DNA from: Echinarachnius parma
Lineage: Eukaryota > Echinodermata > Echinoidea > Clypeasteroida > Echinarachniidae
Length of the DNA stretch: 64,000 bases
Assembly (NCBI GenBank): GCA_037951105.1
Contig: JBAMJV010001355.1
Location: 112,769 to 176,768 of the forward strand
Reading direction: 5' to 3'
Shown: positions 11,680 to 23,427 of the stretch, one piece after another
Position numbering within the stretch: the stretch's first letter is position 1
How the letters are laid out: every line of letters starts with the position of its first letter
Position numbers and translations under genes: made by a program
Notes under the pieces: model-generated
What the model saw: only the letters and a program-made list of their open reading frames with translations
Told to the model about the DNA's origin: nothing
Databases searched by the model: none

Positions 11680-12700
11680 GGGAATATCAAATCATCCGGA
11701 CGAATTACCCTGTGACGTATGTATAACATCTTCATCTTCTTCTTCCCGGGTATCGAACCCCCTTAATCAACTATAGCTGATTATTCTGCCACTTTTCAGA
11801 GAGGTGTTCACCGTGAATGCCTCTCCACTGCACTTTAAGCTTAGTATGTTATATTTGTTCACACCCGGCATTAATTTGAGAACGCTGCATTAAGTTTTCG
11901 AAACTGTCATGGAATCCTTGGAACATTATGGATTTCTTTCGGACTACTTTCCCTGTTTGTGTCTAATCTGATGTGAGTGATTTTAAGGGATAATTCAATT
12001 CTAGACAAAAATGACATTTTAGTTACTGAAACTTGCGTGATTTCATTGCACTTTCTGTTTATTGACCATTCGTGTAAGTATATCCATGCTCTTTGCGCCC
12101 CAAAGTACATCCTAAATGTCATTTACCGATCTAAAACTACACTGTTTTTAACTGTCTTAAGACTATTTGCTTATTGTTTTTTTTTAATACAGCAGGATAA
12201 GCAAATCAACACATTAATAACGAGATGTTCATGGTTAATCCACGTAGAGATACTAACATATCTTTCCGGACGATTTAAACCGTGACGCATGGACATTTCA
12301 CCGTGATTTCATTGCATGTTCTGTTCATTAACCATTCGTGTAAATGATGTCCATGCTCGTTGCACCCAAAGTACATCCTAAATGTTATTTCCAGATGTAA
12401 AAGTGCACTGCTTTTAACAGACTTAAGACTATTCGCTCTCATTGCTGTTTTTTTTTTTATAATTGGATAACAAAATGTAAACATTAATAACAAAACGTTC
12501 ATGGTTAATCTACCATAAACCTGGAAACATTATGGATTTCTCTCGGACAATTTACCCAGTTACGTTCGTAAATCTTCATCTTCTTCTTCCCGGGTATCGA
12601 ACCCCCTCAATCACCTAACTAATTATTCTGTCACTTTTTTCAGAGAGGTGTTCACCGTGAATGCCTCATCACTGCACTTTAAGATCAGTATGTGTAATGG
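11680..12700. repeat. Complex degenerate tandem repeat
   Basis: A boundary phrase like TCCGGACGAATTACCCTGTGACG recurs near 11697, 11939, 12267 and 12533. Between them, a segment at about 12034-12280 is repeated at 12302-12520 (ACCATTCGTGTAA, AAAGTACATCCTAAATG), and one at 11735-11845 is repeated at 12565-12690 (CTTCTTCTTCCCGGGTATCG). Units of about 240-330 bp, noncoding. Confidence 0.65.
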
Positions 12701-13309
12701 TCATATCAAATCAGAGCGCTCGGCAGCAGGGGAATTTGATGCGCTGAGTAGTGCACAGTAACGCCTTTATCATCCAATGAGCGGCAGTAATCAAATGTTT
12801 TGCCTCATGCACTCAGTTTGAACCTAATACGCTTTTGTGTGAACGCTGGGACGTGTGCGCGCGCACACACGCCTACGTACAAGCTAGGGGTCCATTTTGC
12901 GTAACAGGATTTTATATGGAATATAATTATGTTTGGTGAAATAACTTGTACTTTGTTTGTTTAACCCTATATTGAATATGCTACTTTTTATATTGCAATT
13001 ATTGCTCAAACGAACGTTCACGGCTTGTTTTCAATTTATCATAGGAAGGTTAAAGTAGAAATCTCGATATTAAGTAAAGTCGCTGTAGATACTTATTGAA
13101 TTTTGATTGCTAAACATTAATATATTGAGATATGCTAGTTTGACATTGCAATTAATCTGGATAATATTTATTTGACAGACTGATTTGTAATATTGGATAT
13201 AAATGGCCCAAGAATTGTCGTTTACTCATAATTCATTTTAGTATTTTCACATTGAAATACAAATTGTTCTAAAATTGTAGTAATTGAAACTTGCACCACA
13301 TCATGACAA

Positions 13310-13560
13310 ACTTATAGTTACAGCCATAATAACCCCTCCATGCACAAAATGTAGAACATTTTTAAAAGGCTTAGTTGGAAGGTTCTTATCATTGAAAAAC
13401 TGCCGTTAAAATATTAGATAGTGCCCTCTAAAACATAATAGTATTGATTTTAACCATTTCTTATGATACAAAATGTCAATATGGCGTTTTGTATACATGA
13501 TGGTTCAATTGAGATATCATTAACAACTTTTTAAATGCCTGTTTATGTTCGTATAACACC
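13310..13560. mobile_element. Worn copy of the TTAAAGGGATAGTT TIR family
   Basis: The order of interior phrases matches the better copies (cf. GTGCCCTCTAAAACATAAT then GATTTTAACCATTTCTTATG), but both termini are lost. Confidence 0.4.
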
Positions 13561-14424
13561 TGGTATATTTTCGAAATTGGACCGGCATTTCATAAATCTA
13601 GTTTGTTTTAATAATCGAATAAATTTCTACTTTAATATACAGTATTACGTGATATTTCATCTTTTTATGATCCAGTTCTGATGATATAAAGTTGGTTTTA
13701 ACCTCACGAAATAATAACTTCTTGAATCGTCCGCTCAACCGAAAGGTATCATCCACTTGTGGGCATGCGTTATCATTATACACACCAATTTTTTATTGAG
13801 AGCACAGTACAAAACTAATCATTTAGTATAAGGGGACCACTGCAGCAAGAGCTAGCCGGAGCGCACCTTTGACGTTTCAAAATGTTTTCTTTCAATTATA
13901 TTATGATGTGATGATTGAAAACACTCGAGTGAATAGCGCTGGAATGATGCCTTTTGTTTTTGTTTTGTTTTTATTTGTTTTATTTCTGCGTTTTCAAATA
14001 CAAATTATACAAATATGAATAAGCAAAAATTACAAAAGTAAAGCATGTACGAAACTGCATCAATTCAATCAACAAGCAGCGATAGTTACAAATGATAAAA
14101 TTGTGCATTATTACAATCATTGATTTGATACAATAAACAAGAAATAGAAATATACTTATATTTATGTTTAAAAAAAAATGAGGTAAGAAGATGGGGAAAA
14201 CGCAGGAGACCACCATCATGAGCGAATAGCTTGATATCGATGGTGGCCTCGCGAACGAATTGTCAACATAACCTCTCTTTAATCACTATTAAATGTATGA
14301 GAAACTGGAGTCATGTAGGTGCGGTGCATGTGCAGGTGCGGGTGCAGTCTGCAACTAATAATTTTGGTTTGTGTTTTTTTTTTTTTTTATTTTACATAAA
14401 GTACTGTGAGTAACTTTTTTCAAT

Positions 14425-17403
14425 TTAAATATCAGCGTAAGATTTTATCATATTATACTTCAGTGTCAACTTAAAAGAATGCAGAGAGGAACATATTTTA
14501 ACATTTGGGGGTAAATTGTTCCAAATATCGGGACCATGATGCCTGATCGATTTATAAAATAATAATAGTCTGGGGTTTAATAAATGAACATTTCCAGCAA
14601 TACGAGTTGGGTAATGGTGGAGTGCATTATTTAAAATAAACAAATCATTGAAAGAGGAGGGAAGTTGTTTATTAATATATTTAAACATAAAGATTGCCAC
14701 TTGGAAGGTATTTAAGTCATTAACTTTCAATATTTTAAACCTACAAAATACAGGATTCGTGTGAGCTAAGAAGTCAGATCCTGAACATAGTCGGATAGCT
14801 CTTTTTTGTAATAATAAGATAGGATGCAATTTGGTTACACCACAATTGGCCCAAACAATGTTACAGTAAGTAATGTATGGGAGTATCAAAGTATTATATA
14901 ATAAAAATAGAGTAGATTGGGGTAAAATGTACTTTAATTTATTAATTATACCTAAACCTTTGGACATACATGTTGCTACATGATGTAAATGAGCGTTCCA
15001 TGTTAAATGTTCATCGATTATCACCCCTAAAAAAGTTGATGTTGCTTTTTGTTCAATGGGTTTACTATCAATATTAATATTAATTGGGGGGTTAACCATG
15101 TGCGAGTTAGCGTGTTTAAAATACATAAAATGTGTCTTTTTAATATTAAGAGAGAGCTTATTACATTTGAACCATTCAGTGACTTTCACTAACTCTTCAT
15201 TTAGTTTAGTAACTAATAAATTCAAATTCTTATTCGAGTAAAATATATTAGTATCATCTGCGAATAAAACAAATGACAAGTAAGGGGATGTGTTGGTGAT
15301 ATCATTAATATATAACAAAAATAAAAGTGGTCCTAAAATAGAGCCTTGAGGGACTCCGCATTTGACTGATAAAATATCAGAATCTTGACCATTGAATGAA
15401 ACATATTGTTTTCTATCAGCCAAATAATTTCTAAACCATAATAATGCATTTCCCCTAATACCATAATGACAAAGTTTAGAGAGTAATAATTTATGATCAA
15501 GCGTATCGAATGCTTTACTAAGATCTAAAAAAACACCAATTACATGTTCTTTATTGGCCATAGCATTAGTAATTTTATCATAAATTTTAACTAAAGCTAA
15601 GTCAGTGGAGTGGTTTTTTCTAAAACCATATTGATTAGGGTTTAAGATATTATGCATATTCAAAAAATTATATAATCTATTATAAACTATTTTTTCTAAG
15701 ACTTTAGATATACTAGATAGAATAGATATAGGTCGATAATTACTAATTTCATGGGGATCATCTTTTTTAAAAATGGGGGTAACCTTTGATATTTTAAAGA
15801 GGTTTGGGTAAATACCTTGTAATAAAGATTGATTAAAAATATGACTTAAAGGATCAGCAATAAAGTAAATAATCTTTTTTAAGAGAGACGTATTAATGTT
15901 ATCGTATCCTTGAGATTTAGAAGCTTTAAGTGATTTAGTTATATTAATAATTTCATTAGCATTGGTAGGTTTTAAAAATAGAGATTGTGGATTACGCTCA
16001 GGAAGAAAATTATTAAAGGGAATAGTCGTATTATCAATTTTACTAGCAAGCTGGGGCCCGACATTAGTAAAGAATGAGTTAAAGGCTTTAGGAATATCAT
16101 CGGAATCTGCAATTTTATCACCTTTTAAAATTAGGTCCTCTTTCGGAAGGGGATCTGTTTTTATTCCCATAACTTCCTTTAGCACCTTCCAAGTGGCATT
16201 TGTGTTGGAGCTAAGTGACTCCAGTCTTCTAGAAAAGTATAATTTACGAGATATGCGAATTATTTTTGTTAATTTATTGCGATATGTTTTATATTTTATT
16301 GAATTTGCATCAATAGGATTTCGTACAAATATTTTATACAAACGATTACGAGTCTTAATTGATTTAAGAATGCCTTTAGTAATCCAAGGATTTTGGGGTT
16401 TATTATTCTTATATTTTATTCTTACTAAAGGGATATTTTTATCATATAAATATTGCAATTTATCATGCAAATTTTCATAAGCTTTATTAACATTATCACT
16501 TTCATAAACATTAGCCCAGTCTTCTATTTCTAGATCCTGTATAAATAATTGAATATTATGTTCCGTTTCTTTCCGTTGCATATGAATATCATGTGTTTTA
16601 TAACAAATATTTTTAAATTCACATGTACAAAATATGGGTATATGATCTGATACCTCAGAGCATAATAAACCGGCTGAAACCTTTTTATTATGTATATTAC
16701 AAAATATATTATCAATCTGAGTTGATGAATGAGTATTAATTCGAGTAGGTTTATTAATCAATGAATCAAAACCATATGAATATATTAATTGTTTGAACCT
16801 ATCGGAATTATTATTACGAGCTGAGGGAAGGAAATTAATATTAAAGTCACCAAGAAAATATACATATTTATTTTCATTTATTAAATTATTTAAACAAGCT
16901 TCAAAGGTATTATAAAACATATCAAAATTTGTGTTTGGAGGTCTATAAATTAAACCTATTATCACATTTTTAAATTCAGGATTTTCAACTTCAATAAACA
17001 ATGCCTCGGCTTGTTCCAATTTAATATCATCACGAATTCTAAATGTTAGCTTTTCATGAACATAAAAAGCAACTCCACCGCCTCTCCTCTCTGTGCGATC
17101 TGCTCGGATTAGTCTATAATTGGGTATATTAAACAATTGAGGTAAGCTGGAATGTAACCAGGTTTCGCTTATTCCAATAACAGAAAATTCAAAATTATTT
17201 AAAGACTGTAATAAATTTTCAAAATAATCAAAGTTTCTATTTAGACTTCTGGCATTAATATGCAATAACGAAAAATTGTCAACTTTATTATAGAAGGTAG
17301 AATTAAATTCATCTGGTGTATTATATTTACAGTCCTCAGTGCGACTATTTATACTCACATCATGAGTGATTGGGTGCGGAAGATTTAATAAAGATGTCTC
17401 CAT
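14425..17403 (-). CDS. LINE ORF2: APE endonuclease + reverse transcriptase
   Basis: 992 residues, open throughout. An apurinic-type endonuclease fills about residues 43-262, with SETW (79-82), GDFNIN (185-190) and SDHIPI (252-257). The reverse transcriptase fills about 480-770, with NYRPIS (555-560), LDLSKAFDTLDH (626-637), GVPQGSILGP (683-692) and the catalytic FADDT (714-718). A conserved C-terminal tail ends in HHGPDIWNNLPPNVK-type sequence. This is the usual order for jockey/CR1/L2-group LINEs: the endonuclease nicks target DNA and the RT primes from it. Every key motif is present, so this copy could be functional. Exact clade placement would need a tree. Confidence 0.93.
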   Translation of the reverse strand: METSLLNLPHPITHDVSINSRTEDCKYNTPDEFNSTFYNKVDNFSLLHINARSLNRNFDYFENLLQSLNNFEFSVIGISETWLHSSLPQLFNIPNYRLIRADRTERRGGGVAFYVHEKLTFRIRDDIKLEQAEALFIEVENPEFKNVIIGLIYRPPNTNFDMFYNTFEACLNNLINENKYVYFLGDFNINFLPSARNNNSDRFKQLIYSYGFDSLINKPTRINTHSSTQIDNIFCNIHNKKVSAGLLCSEVSDHIPIFCTCEFKNICYKTHDIHMQRKETEHNIQLFIQDLEIEDWANVYESDNVNKAYENLHDKLQYLYDKNIPLVRIKYKNNKPQNPWITKGILKSIKTRNRLYKIFVRNPIDANSIKYKTYRNKLTKIIRISRKLYFSRRLESLSSNTNATWKVLKEVMGIKTDPLPKEDLILKGDKIADSDDIPKAFNSFFTNVGPQLASKIDNTTIPFNNFLPERNPQSLFLKPTNANEIINITKSLKASKSQGYDNINTSLLKKIIYFIADPLSHIFNQSLLQGIYPNLFKISKVTPIFKKDDPHEISNYRPISILSSISKVLEKIVYNRLYNFLNMHNILNPNQYGFRKNHSTDLALVKIYDKITNAMANKEHVIGVFLDLSKAFDTLDHKLLLSKLCHYGIRGNALLWFRNYLADRKQYVSFNGQDSDILSVKCGVPQGSILGPLLFLLYINDITNTSPYLSFVLFADDTNIFYSNKNLNLLVTKLNEELVKVTEWFKCNKLSLNIKKTHFMYFKHANSHMVNPPININIDSKPIEQKATSTFLGVIIDEHLTWNAHLHHVATCMSKGLGIINKLKYILPQSTLFLLYNTLILPYITYCNIVWANCGVTKLHPILLLQKRAIRLCSGSDFLAHTNPVFCRFKILKVNDLNTFQVAIFMFKYINKQLPSSFNDLFILNNALHHYPTRIAGNVHLLNPRLLLFYKSIRHHGPDIWNNLPPNVKICSSLHSFKLTLKYNMIKSYADI

Positions 17404-19919
17404 TTAATAAGACAATATATTAACACTAATGCGTTTACTACGTACGTGGTCGGTGCGTGTGATAACGTGCGGGTGATAATGTGCAGAAGCAAAACAAAAA
17501 TACAAGCATAACAAATAATAGTACCCATCATGACCAGTTTGGGTGCACCTGAACAGATCTCGGCCACCACCGAGAACATAGTACCTATGAACGACAGTGA
17601 AGTTTGAAAATAAACAAGATAGAGCGCTTGGGAAGAATAGAGGAAGAAAAAAAGAAGAAAACAAACGAAGAAAGGGAAAGGAATGTTTTTTAGGTCGCAA
17701 CAAGAAAGGTGTTTAGGAAGGTAGATAAAGTGTTTATACATAAACTGGGAGCAACACAATTAACTGGTTGCATTGAATTCAGCGACTGAAAATGCTTTCT
17801 ATGACGGGTTAAATAGAGTACAAAAAAATAAAAGCAAAAATAAAGTCGAGCCTTCTCTAAATGCATAACATGTATACGTGGATGCAAAAAGGCAAGTACA
17901 ATTGATTTACACTGGAATTACATAGAATTGGAAGTACTTAAGAAACTTACAAAAGGTATTTTATGAATACAACACACACACAAAAAAAAAAAAATATAGA
18001 TAGAGGGATTTGCCTAACACATTTGGTCCAACTCAGTGAACCAAGTTAATTAGGACTATAGAAAGCACTGGGGTGTACAGCTTGAAAGTTATTTTGGGAG
18101 TCCTAACATGCCTATTATTATAAAACTAGATCAATTGTTCCTAATATCAAACAGAGTACAATTTCGAGTATCCAAATGGAGGGTTTTTAAGTGCTAGGTT
18201 CTACTAAAGGGCTAAATTCAAATTGTAGCATTTAAAAGAACACATAGTTGTCATTTAAAACCAAATTACATGGAGCCAAAACAAAACCGATTAAGCCCAT
18301 TGACAGTGATTGAACGAGTGTGGGGCATTTTGGAAATGTAAGTTTCTTTAAAAAAGAGACTATACAATGACGACTACAGCAAAACGGAATGCAACTAAAG
18401 AAAGTACAGCGTTGTCTAAATAGGGCTAATAGTGTGATTTTTATGACCTCTGTAAGTGTAATCTCATGTGCAAAGTATCAATTAAGGTACCATCCAGGTT
18501 ATCCTAAAGAGAGACTAAAAAAGCTATTACAAAAGGCATCGCATACGATAATAAAATGTATAAAGCTATACAGTATAATAGATTGTCTGTAATCCACTGG
18601 ATGTGGATGGAAAGCATTAAAAAGAGCAAGTTTCCTGAGAGGGAAGAAAAAAGAGAATATGTTTGAAAGCGAATTATATACTACAACATCCAGGGTTACC
18701 CATGCAAGGTGTCTAATTGTTAGGCTCTTAATAAAGAGTTTACAATTAAATCGTGGAATGTTTACTTGAGTAATTATAACATCATACAAAAGTGTTTGGA
18801 AGGGAAAATAAAGTATATTGTTCATGCGACTTAAAGAAACCCAGAAGGGGATTGTATATAAAGTACACAAAAGGAAGTTAAAGTATTTGTGCAGTAGTTG
18901 CTTCAAATTGGTGCTATAAAGTGACTTTCACAGTTTCTTGTCTGTGTACTCAACAGTAAATTTAACAGTAACAAAAAACTTAAATCTTTTCATCAAAATG
19001 AATAATACAAAATGTAGGAATTCCGGAATGGAAATTAATAATCAAACAAAATTAAATCTTCAAATTATGAAAGAATAAGTATAGAAGTATAGTCATATAT
19101 AGTAAACTATATTATACACTATAAATATTCTGCTGTTCTAAATTCAGCACTTCTATTTTAATTAGCATTTTTATTTAATTTAAAAATTTAAAGTTTTGCC
19201 ACTGACTGAGGTAGTGATCTTTGGCATTTATAATTGGTTTTTTAGGTTCTTAAATAATTTCACTAATAAAGAAGGGGTTGTAATAAAATTGAGGTGCTGA
19301 ATTTATGCCAGCTAGGGATGCTGGAATTTACAAATTATCGTGTATATGACATTTAACAAATAAAAAATTTAAAAAAAATAAAAACATTGCAAGTGGTACT
19401 AAGGTCAGCATTAGAATAGATTAATCATATGAAGAAAGTCAGCATAGAAAGTTAAAAAACAAAATTTTTCACAGGTTAATCATATAAATAATAGAGGTGA
19501 CAATAGCTGTTTGTGTGGTTTAAAGTCTTTTTTAGTGCAGACCATGTCTTCTGATCTCTTTTCAGTTTAAGATCGAATACAACATTTTGAGTATTCAACA
19601 ACAAAATACATATATAGCAAGACAAAATATACATTAGAATTTTTGACGTAAAAATGTTTATGATTTACATAAATGAATCGTATCAATAGCAAAATGTAGT
19701 TTTTCGAATATACTACATATATTTAGCTTGTTTAGTAAATATCATATTGTCTGTTTTCCTTTTTGCTTCATTGTATTTTTTTTTTGTTCAAAAGTTCAAA
19801 ATTGTATCACTATGACTAAATTAAGTGCCTTTAGCGTTTTCGATCATTTTTCTTTACAATACTATAAAGACAAATATTGGGGAGTATTGTTACCTTAACT
19901 ATATGGTGCAGAATATTGA
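17404..19919. other. Long spacer between LINE ORF2 and ORF1
   Basis: No recognisable protein. The longest minus-strand ORF (18906-18499, 135 residues) is hydrophobic low-complexity and resembles nothing known to me. No inverted ends were found that would define an inserted element. Confidence 0.4.
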
Positions 19920-20597
19920 TCATTCGTCATACAATTTCCAGGTCATTGTTCCCTTTTCCTTCCACTGGAGAATTATTTTGACTCCTTGGAGCTTGATCCT
20001 TGTTGAGAGGTTTTTTTCTTTCCTTAGCTTGTACGCGATATTGGCGAGATGGCCGCGGCGTGCCTTAAGGGCTTTGGGAAGATCCGTTCTCACAGTGATT
20101 CTTGGCGTGGCTGTCGTAGCTTGGCCTGCTGGAGATCTTGGCCGTTTGAACTGTTGCTGCTCAAATGAAGAAAGAAGGAGATCGCGATCAGCCATTCGGA
20201 CAAACTTCGCGATGATGGGAGATGGACGATCGTCTGGAGAGGCTGCAGAGTTTTCCGATGGTGATCTGCGGGGAAGGCGGTGTGCGTTGACCAGCTGAAT
20301 TTCCCGGGCTTTACTCTCGCCAAGGCCGAGGTGGATGAAGACCTTCTGCAGGGTTATGTAGATATCCTCCTCACGGGGCTCGTCGACTCCATAAAAGAGC
20401 AGGTTCTGCTTCCTGTTGTAGATCTCCATGAGCGTTATTTTTTCTTTTACGTCGATTATTTCATCCTGGAGTGAGGCACGGACTCTGGAGATTTCTTTTT
20501 CGTTGACCTTTATTTTAGACGAATTGAACTCAACAGAGGTCTCCAAGTCTGTGATGCGATTGTTCATCGATTGAATCTCACTGGTCATGCTGTCCAA
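19920..20597 (-). CDS. LINE ORF1 protein (coiled coil + RRM-like)
   Basis: About 225 residues in this frame. An N-terminal heptad-rich coiled coil (IQSMNNRITDLETSVEF and on) is followed by an L1-ORF1-type RRM region (NLLFYGVDEPREEDI) and a basic C-terminal domain (RTDLPKALKARRGHLA). Such proteins bind the LINE RNA. The frame stays open upstream as a continuation of the coiled coil (DLQRDIANFSSKVLTKLDS), but the only good upstream ATG (near 20768) and a Pro/Gln/Arg-rich leader lie in another frame. This implies one frameshift at about 20690-20700 in this copy. The first methionine in frame is at about 20588. Confidence 0.75.
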   Translation of the reverse strand: MDSMTSEIQSMNNRITDLETSVEFNSSKIKVNEKEISRVRASLQDEIIDVKEKITLMEIYNRKQNLLFYGVDEPREEDIYITLQKVFIHLGLGESKAREIQLVNAHRLPRRSPSENSAASPDDRPSPIIAKFVRMADRDLLLSSFEQQQFKRPRSPAGQATTATPRITVRTDLPKALKARRGHLANIAYKLRKEKNLSTRIKLQGVKIILQWKEKGTMTWKLYDE

Positions 20598-20850
20598 TTT
20601 AGTGAGGACTTTGCTCGAAAAGTTAGCAATGTCCCGTTGAAGATCCGCATTAGATGGGTTAGCGGGTTTGGGCGAGGTTGATGATCCTTTCTCCGCGCCT
20701 GGGCTGGCGGGCCAGCGGTTGGCTGTTTAGTGGTAGCTTGTCGTGTGTGTGGCCGTGAGGCATTCATTGTAACGCGCTCTGATGAGTAACTATAGTTTTG
20801 AATGGTCAAATGAAAGGTGGCCGGAGCTCTGTCTAAGTGCGTCCGTTCAC

Positions 20851-20878
20851 GACGAAGTCATGTTGGCATGACTTCGTC
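20851..20878. repeat. Perfect 12-bp hairpin
   Basis: GACGAAGTCATG (20851-20862), loop TTGG, then the exact reverse complement (20867-20878). It sits between the LINE 5' end and the Ngaro terminal repeat. Confidence 0.85.
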
Positions 20879-20955
20879 TGCAACATACACAGAAAAGTAC
20901 AACCCGGAAGTAACCATGCCTAGTGTCCTTCTTTCGCAGGCATCTTCAAGCTCAG

Positions 20956-21066
20956 GTTCATCCATCCACTAATTCGGAACACATCCTAACCTCCAGCACC
21001 TTACTCTATACACACAAAAATGACAAAATAAGCCATTATTTTGGGATAAGCCTGCCGAACTACTAG
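20956..21066 (-). repeat. Ngaro split repeat B2
   Basis: 111 bp beginning GTTCATCCATCCACTAATTC and ending GAACTACTAG on the plus strand, matching 21692-21802. This is the outer 3' repeat of the element. Confidence 0.9.
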
Positions 21067-21481
21067 CACGTCCAGACGGCGTTTATTACAAAACTTTGAT
21101 CTAATTCATTTTGTATTATCTTCTTCAATATACAAAATTACAAACAAATATTCATACAATGAATACAATTGAGATACAAAGTACAAACTGACCAAACTCA
21201 ATTGAACTATAATCTTGTGCCTAAATAAATAGACCGGGATTAAAAAACCAGAGATAAAACTTAATAAGCGCAAATCCTCTGGGAAAACCCTATGACTATG
21301 AATCACACTATACCAATAAAACATTCTAAGTACCAGCTCAATCTGCATAGATACATTATCAACCTTATACAAACAAAAATATGCAACATTACGCAAAATG
21401 TAATGAAGGATCTCGGATCTAACAAACAATGCCGTTTATACCTATTGTATACTCGTTAATTGTACCACGTTTGACGTATAA
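21067..21481. other. Unexplained 415 bp between Ngaro repeats A2 and B2
   Basis: AT-rich sequence with one short minus-strand ORF (107 residues, no recognised domain). In typical Ngaro elements A2 and B2 adjoin, so this may be a later insertion or a lineage-specific spacer; no inverted ends were found. Confidence 0.4.
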
Positions 21482-21802
21482 AATCAAACGTGCATGTAGC
21501 GTGAATCGAAAGGCTAGAATGACTTTCTTCTATATACCGCGCCCTACACGGGCGCTTATCCTTTCATTCAAATACTCCCGCGGCGGAATCAATAGATTGC
21601 GCCACGCATGCCTGAGCACAATTAAGTGCCCTCACTTATTGCCGTTCGAACAACATTTGCCTGCTATACCATGTAACGCAGGCAAATACATGTTCATCCA
21701 TCCACTAATTCGGAACACATCCTAACCTCCAGCACCTTACTCTATACACACAAAAATGACAAAATAAGCCATTATTTTGGGATAAGCCTGCCGAACTACT
21801 AG
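21482..21802 (-). repeat. Ngaro split repeats A2 and B1, adjoining
   Basis: A2 (21482-21689) matches the two halves of A1 at 26210-26261 and 29116-29274; it includes CCGCGCCCTACACGGGCG. B1 (21692-21802) matches B2. Their close junction is the B1-A2 arrangement of Ngaro elements. Confidence 0.88.
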
Positions 21803-22194
21803 AATACAACAAAGAAGGGCAGGTCTATACAATATCATAAAATATAAAACATTAAATGAGCTTAAAAAGACAAAGTCATCGAATTATTATCGCAAAACTT
21901 CATATAAACAACAAGCACGCTTATGCCAACTGTTGGCCAACACAAAGTATTGGTCTTGCTGAGACTCAAATACGTGCAAAAAATGATAACAACATCAATT
22001 AAAAATCACGACCTTCAACGTAGTGTCATTCAATAATTTGAAAACCTCAATATAATATATGCACTATGATTACGTGCAGAATAATCGAACGACTTGTTCA
22101 TAATTTCTATAAATTTCGTCTTGTCTTATTATAGTGTAGCATAACTACAATAAATGAAATTAAAATACAGATAGACTCTCCTCGAGCCTGTCAT

Positions 22195-22378
22195 CATTAT
22201 TAATATACTCACAAAGTATACCAAATTACGAATCTATATCTATGATTCTACCATACATTTCAGCTCACAAATGAAAATAAATATCTCATTATTAATATAC
22301 TCACAAAGTATACCAAATTACGAATCTATATCTATGATTCTACCATACATTTCAGCTCACAAATGAAAATAAATATCT
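22195..22378. repeat. 92-bp direct duplication at the end of the recombinase region
   Basis: Two exact or near-exact head-to-tail units (22195-22286 and 22287-22378) starting CATTATTAATATACTCAC. A recombinase-end phrase (CTCTCCTCGAG) also recurs upstream at about 22177, so the duplicated segment includes the end of the coding region. Confidence 0.85.
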
Positions 22379-23427
22379 CATAACTGTAGAGCTTGGGATA
22401 CTGATAGCCTCTCCTCGAGACTGTCGTCAACATAGCCGTCTTTGGCCTTTTCACTTTTCCATCTACCGTGCCTTTTCCAGACTCTATCGTTCACCCTGGC
22501 CCTGGCAGCAGCCGTAGCTCCACTGGCCCTCAACGAATGAATACCGACATTCAAACCTTCCCCTACCTCCTTCAGCCGCGCTACGACCGTTTCACGTGTT
22601 CTGGTATAGCTCATGGGCTTATTCTTATGTATTAAAAACCTTCCCTTTTTGCAAGCATAAGCAGGCTTGAACAAAAAATGATCCGACTTCGAATCAATTC
22701 CCGCACAAGCCATATAACGATGCAACATGTCGACAGGACATGCGTGGGTCTGACCTTTACTGATGACCACATCGTCACCCTTCCTAAACTGGTCTGTTTT
22801 ACTCTTAGACAAATGCACTGACATGAAATTTTCATGAAAAGTAATGTCATGACATTTAAGAGACCTGGCTTCATCGAATCTCAGAAATCCGCTAAAACAA
22901 AGAACAATAAAAGCTAGGTCGCGGAGAATAAGAATGTCTCGCGTGCATCTGTATTTTTCACAAAGCGATACTATCTGCTCCGTTGCCAATATGTCCTTCT
23001 TTGAAACCTTCTTGTAATTGCTCCTCTTGGCTGTTTCGACCAAATTTTTCACGAAATCATTCGATGTAGGGTCCTGAAGACCTCGCATATTGTGAACCCA
23101 TTTAATAGCGTACATGGCGCTCTGGATAACGCTGGGCGATTTTCCTCCGTTAATCAAACTCGTCAAATATAAAGCAACGTGGATGGGCTCCGCCGGTATC
23201 GCTTGGCCGCCCTCAGCGGTGATAAAATCCTCCCATCTTTTGAAAGATGCATAGTACTTCTTGGTAGTCGCGTCGCTACGTGACTGCACCAGATGCGATG
23301 ACATGCTGTCAGCTAAACTCAGGAGCTTGCTGGTAGATGCTCCAGATGACTGAACTTCGTTGACAATGGCTTTTCGCAGACCTATGCCTGTCGGAATGAA
23401 GAAATCAAAAACTGAACTTAAAAGCAA
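22378..23427 (-). CDS. Tyrosine recombinase of the Ngaro-like element
   Basis: About 349 residues. The N-terminal half resembles a SAM-like core-binding domain (ATTKKYYASFKRWEDFI). The C-terminal half is a tyrosine-recombinase catalytic domain with an arginine in the LRDLAFIVLCFSGFLRFDEA block, an HSLR motif near residue 298, and a following RHGRW and tyrosine region. In this group the recombinase integrates the circular cDNA without an integrase or target duplication. The region directly follows the RT/RNase H region on the same strand, as in the family. Part of a mobile fossil, not a host gene. Confidence 0.85.
   Translation of the reverse strand: MLLSSVFDFFIPTGIGLRKAIVNEVQSSGASTSKLLSLADSMSSHLVQSRSDATTKKYYASFKRWEDFITAEGGQAIPAEPIHVALYLTSLINGGKSPSVIQSAMYAIKWVHNMRGLQDPTSNDFVKNLVETAKRSNYKKVSKKDILATEQIVSLCEKYRCTRDILILRDLAFIVLCFSGFLRFDEARSLKCHDITFHENFMSVHLSKSKTDQFRKGDDVVISKGQTHACPVDMLHRYMACAGIDSKSDHFLFKPAYACKKGRFLIHKNKPMSYTRTRETVVARLKEVGEGLNVGIHSLRASGATAAARARVNDRVWKRHGRWKSEKAKDGYVDDSLEERLSVSQALQL

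Larger units (their letters stand above)
13945..20830 (-). mobile_element. LINE (non-LTR retrotransposon), CR1/L2-like
   Basis: The minus-strand order is ORF1 (about 20768-19920), a 2.5-kb weakly coding spacer, ORF2 (17403-14425), a short 3' UTR and an A-rich tail near 13980-13945 (seen as TTTTGTTTTGTTTTTATTTG on the plus strand). ORF2 is full length, which argues for recent activity. The ORF1-ORF2 spacing is far larger than usual, so a second insertion or two overlapping elements are possible. The 5' end is approximate: the recognisable sequence stops before the Ngaro repeat at 20956. Confidence 0.75.

Noticed and set aside
15962-16480. 172-residue plus-strand ORF within the LINE
   Set aside because: Antisense shadow of ORF2.
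18499-18906. 135-residue minus-strand ORF in the LINE spacer as a third LINE protein
   Set aside because: Low-complexity hydrophobic sequence in AT-rich DNA with no motif; not supportable.
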